DNA of 64,000 bases from Thalassobius sp047123305 (GTDB taxonomy: Bacteria > Pseudomonadota > Alphaproteobacteria > Rhodobacterales > Rhodobacteraceae): the NCBI RefSeq assembly GCF_047123305.1, contig NZ_CP138918.1, positions 3,410,001-3,474,000 on the forward strand, in the 5' to 3' direction. A program made the translations under genes and the position numbers. Shown here piece after piece: positions 59,937-64,000 of the stretch (its first letter is position 1; each line of letters starts with the position of its first letter). The notes beneath the pieces are model-generated. The model searched no databases. It had not been told where the DNA came from and saw only the letters and a list, made by a program, of their open reading frames with translations.

Positions 59937-60647
59937 CAAGAACATTAGCTCGTGAGGCCTGCGAGCAGCGTAATCTCTGGTGCCAAAAGCTTCGTGGCAG
60001 CCAACTCGAAAACAATGACTGAGACGCGCCTGGTATTCTTCAGAAACAACTGGAATATGATCCTGCCCCCAAGGACTTCGCAACTCAAATTCGAGCACAA
60101 GCCATCCGTGCCGTGTTGGATCAAACCATTGTCAAAGCCACTAACACGGATGTTTATGGCACGAAGTTCCCACAATTCCAGCATAGGCTTTTGACTCGAA
60201 ACATCATTTCTCAATGAAGAAAAAACATGGCCCGTTCTGTGACACACCGGGCATTGCTTAAGCCATTGAAATTTGATCGCTTGGCTCGACGTTGCGGGCA
60301 CCGCTAAGCAACATCTTTAACATGGTCTGCCGCTTCTGTGCCCCCTTGCGGATGCGGATCAGGTTGGACGCCGGGCATCCTGCTTTGAGCAGACGCTCGT
60401 TCGAATTGACATGTAGAACTCCTCGCATGGCGCGGCCTGAAATCTCAACTGCCTTATCTTAGTGTTGAATGATTTTTGGCGCTTGTTAAGGTTTCACTGT
60501 GGTAACTAGACTTTGTGTTTGCCCGCCGTTTGGTCCGTCTTCGGCGGAAACAGACAGACCACAAGTATCGAATTCAATTCTGGGGAGATGTAATGCCCAT
60601 CGCGGAACTGGCCTGACAGAACTTCATACAAACCTGTCACCTTTGTC
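59937..60647. other. Intergenic debris without an assured gene
   Basis: About 710 bp. Minus-strand open frames (59945-60301, 118 codons; and 60258-60428, 56 codons starting MRGVLHVNSN) have a weak coding look but no recognised domain and overlap each other. No terminal inverted repeats or intact transposase were seen. Base composition is lower in GC than the core genes. The stretch probably holds remnants from the rearrangement that truncated the neighbouring genes. Confidence 0.5.
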
Positions 60648-60686
60648 GTGTGGACTACCTTCACCTGGAATTTGCGCCGTATTTGG

Positions 60687-63600
60687 ATGTTGAGATTGCG
60701 GGCAAGACGAGGGAGATCGAAGTTGTTGACAAGAAAGTGTTTCAATCTGTTGACCCGTATCTTTGCCGGGTTCGTGGTCTTTGCAATTGCCGACCTATCC
60801 GTCGCACAAACCGGATATCGCTGGACCGTTGAACCACAATACGACGCTGCTGGATCTGCTTTCGATGGCGTCGTGCCGTTACTTTCCGGCAAGGAATGGG
60901 GGTTAATGGGCGCCGATGGCACTTGGCGTGTACCGCCCAGCTATGATGCTCTTGGCCGAGCGAGCGATGGGCACATCGCCGTGAAGATCGGCGGCAGCTG
61001 GGGCATCATCGATATCGATGGCCAAGAGATCATCCCGCCAATCTATCAGGACATCGGTCAGTGGGCAGATCGCATCCCCGCCAAATTGAACAATGTCTGG
61101 ACCGTGCTTGACCGCAAAGGCCGCGAAGTCTACGGCCCTTTGCCCATCGATAAATTGAGCGGCAACGAAGGGCATTGCATCGCCGGTCAGATCGGTGACC
61201 GAGCTTTTGTCTATGATGGTCGCCCCAGTGTCGCACGAAGCTTCGATGAGCCCTTCGTAACTTCAAAAGGGTCAATGCGGGTATTTGGCCCGACGGCGGG
61301 AATGGTCAGGTACAGCACAGATGATGGTTTTGGCTTCATCACCTGCAGATGGCTCAGAAAAACCGGTGAGCCTCGCTTTGAAACCGCCCGACGCGTCATG
61401 CCATCGAACGAACTTGCGGCGGCGCGCGTTAACGGAAAGTGGGGGTTGTTTTCGGTCCGGGACAATCAAATCTCGGAAGTCTTTTCCGCTCAGTTCGCCG
61501 GGATGCGGGACTACACAGAAAACCGGCTGCCGATAAAGTTCGCTTCTGGGAAATGGGGGTATTTGAACCCAAGCGAAACGATTGAAATCGAGGCTCTATT
61601 TGATCAGGCCTACAGTTTTTCTGACGGCATTGCCGGAGTGCAGGTGGGGGACAAGCGTGGGTTTATCCTGCCAGATGGGACCTACGCCGCCGAGCCGATT
61701 TTCGAAGACTTCTGGCGACACGCAAAGGGCATTGCGCCAGTCAAGCTGAACGGCAAATGGGGGGTCATCGCTTTTGATGCGACCTCAGAGACCGAAACGC
61801 TCGATTTCGACCCCAATCTGCTAAGTCTGGCAACCGATCAAACACGTGGCAGGGTTCAAATTTCCGCGCCGCACAAGTATTTCCGACAAGATTTCTTCAA
61901 CGTGCAATCCATCATTCTTTCGGACGATGCACGGGTTATGGCGACAATCTTGGATGAAACCGAAGGCGAAGAGCCCAGTTGGCGCGGTGAAATTGCTCTT
62001 TGGGATACACAGACGAAAATGGCGCTAGGGCGGCTCCTCGCCCCAGGCGCGGTTCAGGCACGTTTCGTTGGGCAGGGCGACATCATCGCAGTGGGTGAAG
62101 TCACCGGACACCTGTCCCTATGGTCGACATCAGGCACGCGCCAATTGCTGCGCCTACGGCCCAGCCTTCGACCGCTGATCCACCTGGCTGTTTCGGGCGA
62201 CGCCAAATTATTGGCCGCAAGCGATGGTGAAAAATCCTGGCTATGGAACCTTAAGAGCGGCAAACAAGTTGGCCACGCTGACCTGAGCGCGCGCGCCCTT
62301 GGCGCGGCACAGGACGGCAAGAACATCCTGGCCCTGGACGACCGGGCGGCACTCTACCGATGGTCTGGCGACGGTGCGTCCCCTGAGCGATTGGCCGGTG
62401 CAATGTTTGAAAATGCGATCACTGAAACCGGATACGGCGACGCCCCGATGATCCACCAGGCTGCGATTGCGGCCGGCCCCACGGGTGCTGTTGTGACCAA
62501 TTCGACGGGATCAGGGAAACCGCGCACGTTATATACTTTTCAGAACGGCACATGGCAGAACGCAGACCTGCCTGACAGCTATTACGCGGTCTTTGACCTT
62601 GCGATTTCACCAGATCAAAGCAGGGTTCTGGTTGGAGAAGCCAGCTCATTCTCCCTCTATGGCATGTCAGATCTCTCGCAAGTCACTCACTACGGGCTGT
62701 TTGGCGGAGAAATCGAAGGCAGCACAGCTTTGACCCTCGGGCAGCTTTCCTCGGTCGACACCCTGACCTTCCTAGGCCAACGTGATCACTTGGTAGCGAT
62801 TGGCAGCGAAGGGTTTCCGATCGTATCAATTGATCTGGATGGAGCGGCCATTTCAGCGCCGTTCGGGGCGGAAATGGATTTGCCCGTTTTTGGAGCCTCC
62901 GCAACAATCGCAGGCCACAAGGTGTTCCATCTGACCGGCGCAGGCCACATCGCAGTGTTTGACCTTGCCACAGGCAAACCTGCGCGCCCAATCCCTGCAA
63001 GCGCGCTGCCAACGGTGGAATATGAACCCCACGGCTATCTCTTTTCCGGCACCGACGGGCAGGCTTACTATGAGTTCTATGACGGGCCAGGGCTTCGGAT
63101 CGATCCGGCAACAATGCAAACCACAGAGTTGGCGCCGCGCGCGGCCGCAAAATTTGCCAGCCGCGAAAGAAACGAAACCGTCGTCTCGACTTTGGAAAAG
63201 GCAGGGCTGAGCGAGGTACTTCATGCAATAGTGTCAAAGCCCGCTGGTGTCGTCATGTTGTCTTCGTCAAGTGGCCTCTTGTCCTTTCTGGATACGCAAT
63301 CGGGCGAAAGGCTTGCCACCCTTGCGTTCTTCAAAGAGGACGATTGGGCGATTGCTACCGAACTTGGCTTCTTCGACGGCACGTTGCGGGGCATGCAATC
63401 CCTGTCAGCCGTGGACGGCGTGACCGCGCGTCCTGTGATCGAGGCAATGCCGCGCTTTCATCGGCCAGATATGGTGCAAGCCATACTGGCGGGAGACCCA
63501 GAGGGCATCGCTGCCAGAGAAGCAGCGCGGTTGTGGGCCAACGCCCCCGTGGTAACAACACCTGCCCCAAAAGCGGTGACCCCAGAGAAACCGGTCGCAA

Positions 63601-63770
63601 TTATTGTGTCCGAGGAAACCGAACCTGCAAAACCCGCTCCCGCCCTTCCGGGATTAGACCTGACCACAGAAACCGAAATCGACACGGCCGTGCCCGAAGA
63701 AACTGCCGCGCCAAAACTCGAAGCGCCAAGTCTGCCGGGGCTATCGATCAGCACAGAGGGAACAGACTGA
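60687..63770 (+). CDS. Large secreted WG-repeat plus beta-propeller protein
   Basis: About 1027 residues. A signal peptide-like segment (NLLTRIFAGFVVFAIADLSVA) opens it. Seven WG-type repeats follow over about 330 residues (KEWGLMGADG, GSWGIIDIDG, GKWGLFSVRD, GKWGYLNPSE, DKRGFILPDG, GKWGVIAFDA and a degenerate NVWTVLDRKG). Then about 550 residues of WD40/quinoprotein-like propeller (GEIALWDTQTKM, GHLSLWSTSG, GEKSWLWNLKSGK), the block FFDGTLRGMQSLSAVDG seen after propellers in caspase-WD40 proteins, and a Pro/Glu-rich tail. No caspase-like or other catalytic domain is visible. The start is uncertain: GTG 60648, ATG 60687, or TTG 60723 with the best ribosome site. Function unknown; binding or scaffolding likely. 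Confidence 0.78.
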   Translation: MLRLRARRGRSKLLTRKCFNLLTRIFAGFVVFAIADLSVAQTGYRWTVEPQYDAAGSAFDGVVPLLSGKEWGLMGADGTWRVPPSYDALGRASDGHIAVKIGGSWGIIDIDGQEIIPPIYQDIGQWADRIPAKLNNVWTVLDRKGREVYGPLPIDKLSGNEGHCIAGQIGDRAFVYDGRPSVARSFDEPFVTSKGSMRVFGPTAGMVRYSTDDGFGFITCRWLRKTGEPRFETARRVMPSNELAAARVNGKWGLFSVRDNQISEVFSAQFAGMRDYTENRLPIKFASGKWGYLNPSETIEIEALFDQAYSFSDGIAGVQVGDKRGFILPDGTYAAEPIFEDFWRHAKGIAPVKLNGKWGVIAFDATSETETLDFDPNLLSLATDQTRGRVQISAPHKYFRQDFFNVQSIILSDDARVMATILDETEGEEPSWRGEIALWDTQTKMALGRLLAPGAVQARFVGQGDIIAVGEVTGHLSLWSTSGTRQLLRLRPSLRPLIHLAVSGDAKLLAASDGEKSWLWNLKSGKQVGHADLSARALGAAQDGKNILALDDRAALYRWSGDGASPERLAGAMFENAITETGYGDAPMIHQAAIAAGPTGAVVTNSTGSGKPRTLYTFQNGTWQNADLPDSYYAVFDLAISPDQSRVLVGEASSFSLYGMSDLSQVTHYGLFGGEIEGSTALTLGQLSSVDTLTFLGQRDHLVAIGSEGFPIVSIDLDGAAISAPFGAEMDLPVFGASATIAGHKVFHLTGAGHIAVFDLATGKPARPIPASALPTVEYEPHGYLFSGTDGQAYYEFYDGPGLRIDPATMQTTELAPRAAAKFASRERNETVVSTLEKAGLSEVLHAIVSKPAGVVMLSSSSGLLSFLDTQSGERLATLAFFKEDDWAIATELGFFDGTLRGMQSLSAVDGVTARPVIEAMPRFHRPDMVQAILAGDPEGIAAREAARLWANAPVVTTPAPKAVTPEKPVAIIVSEETEPAKPAPALPGLDLTTETEIDTAVPEETAAPKLEAPSLPGLSISTEGTD

Positions 63771-63773
63771 CCA

Positions 63774-64000
63774 ATGCGATTTCTGATCCTGTTGGCCTGG
63801 GGCCTTTTTGCCACCGCTGCCAGTTCTCAAACCACGCCACAGACACCAGTGACCGAGCAAGTCACGGTAACGGTTTATGGTCCTTGGACACATGGGTTTA
63901 GAACCAGCGATAACGCTGAAGCCCATTTGAGGGAGCACCCCAATGTCTATGTCAAGTCAGCAGCCACCGCAGTTGGCAGCGAAATGGACGGGCGCCCGAT
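63774..64000 (+). CDS. Secreted protein, 3' partial, unknown function
   Basis: Begins 3 bp after the propeller gene stop with a clear signal peptide (MRFLILLAWGLFATAASSQ) and continues to the window end (75 residues visible). The mature start contains VTVTVYGPWTHGFRTSDNAE. No domain recognised. Close spacing suggests co-expression with the WG/propeller protein. Confidence 0.7.
   Translation, partial: MRFLILLAWGLFATAASSQTTPQTPVTEQVTVTVYGPWTHGFRTSDNAEAHLREHPNVYVKSAATAVGSEMDGRP

Noticed and set aside
59945..60301. 118-codon minus-strand open frame after the dehydratase fragment
   Set aside because: No domain, no ribosome site and lies in a debris region; kept only as a note in the gap entry.
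1..64000. CRISPR array, rRNA operon or intact insertion sequence
   Set aside because: No regularly spaced direct repeats, no rRNA-like segments and no intact transposase with inverted ends were seen on reading through.

Overview
The window is a high-GC alphaproteobacterial chromosome segment, most likely from the Roseobacter group of Rhodobacteraceae. Pointers are the CtrA/SciP/ChpT cell-cycle set, an alphaproteobacterial LexA box (GTTC-N7-GTTC), ornithine-lipid genes olsBA, a long L21 with a C-terminal helix-hairpin-helix, a DUF1127 protein, and the rplU-rpmA-GNAT-obgE-proB-proA order. Placement rests on gene content and order; no alignment was run.

Layout. 1-830: 3' end of a FadL-type outer-membrane porin gene. 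881-21933: a large amino-sugar catabolic island. It holds a PhyH dioxygenase divergent from an AraC regulator; a formylglycine-generating enzyme (FGE), a sulfatase and nanA on the minus strand; and, on the plus strand, a GntR regulator, a complete Dpp-type ABC transporter, nanM, a second sulfatase, an HSL-type esterase and a GFA protein. nanK, nanE and a second GntR gene follow on the minus strand, then nagB, nagA and a second PhyH. Together these encode uptake and breakdown of sialic acid (Neu5Ac to ManNAc to ManNAc-6-P to GlcNAc-6-P to GlcN-6-P to Fru-6-P). The accessory enzymes suggest that sulfated, acylated and perhaps O-methylated sialic acids are trimmed inside the cell; that part is inference. 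The transporter's solute-binding protein appears circularly permuted: the half that normally lies C-terminal comes first, directly after the signal peptide.

22026-28382: a P-loop protein, metA, an alpha/beta hydrolase, ppk2, a TetR regulator, an FkbM methyltransferase and a barrel-like protein of unknown function. 28482-30570: a membrane cytochrome b-like/multiheme cytochrome c operon with a perfect CtrA box upstream. 30621-31726: rplM-rpsI. 31817-33602: a MocR regulator divergent from a DUF1127 gene, with a repeat array between them. 33609-40842: acyltransferase, thioesterase, enoyl-CoA hydratase, di-heme peroxidase, trmFO, gluQ, hisI and a NifU-like scaffold. 40869-45667: ligA and recG, followed by a 40-residue membrane peptide gene, too short for routine calling, whose promoter region carries a LexA box. 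45773-50767: ctrA, sciP, mnmA, olsA, olsB, a DUF3553 gene and chpT. 50779-56175: proA, proB, obgE, GNAT, rpmA, rplU. 56242-57482: a DUF2059 protein and tRNA-Ser(CGA).

Downstream of the tRNA (57484-60647) lies a scrambled stretch: a 5'-truncated autotransporter joined head-to-head to a 5'-truncated altronate-dehydratase-type gene, plus anonymous debris. It is followed by a large secreted WG-repeat/beta-propeller protein and a partial secreted protein running off the window. I saw no CRISPR array, rRNA gene or intact transposase.
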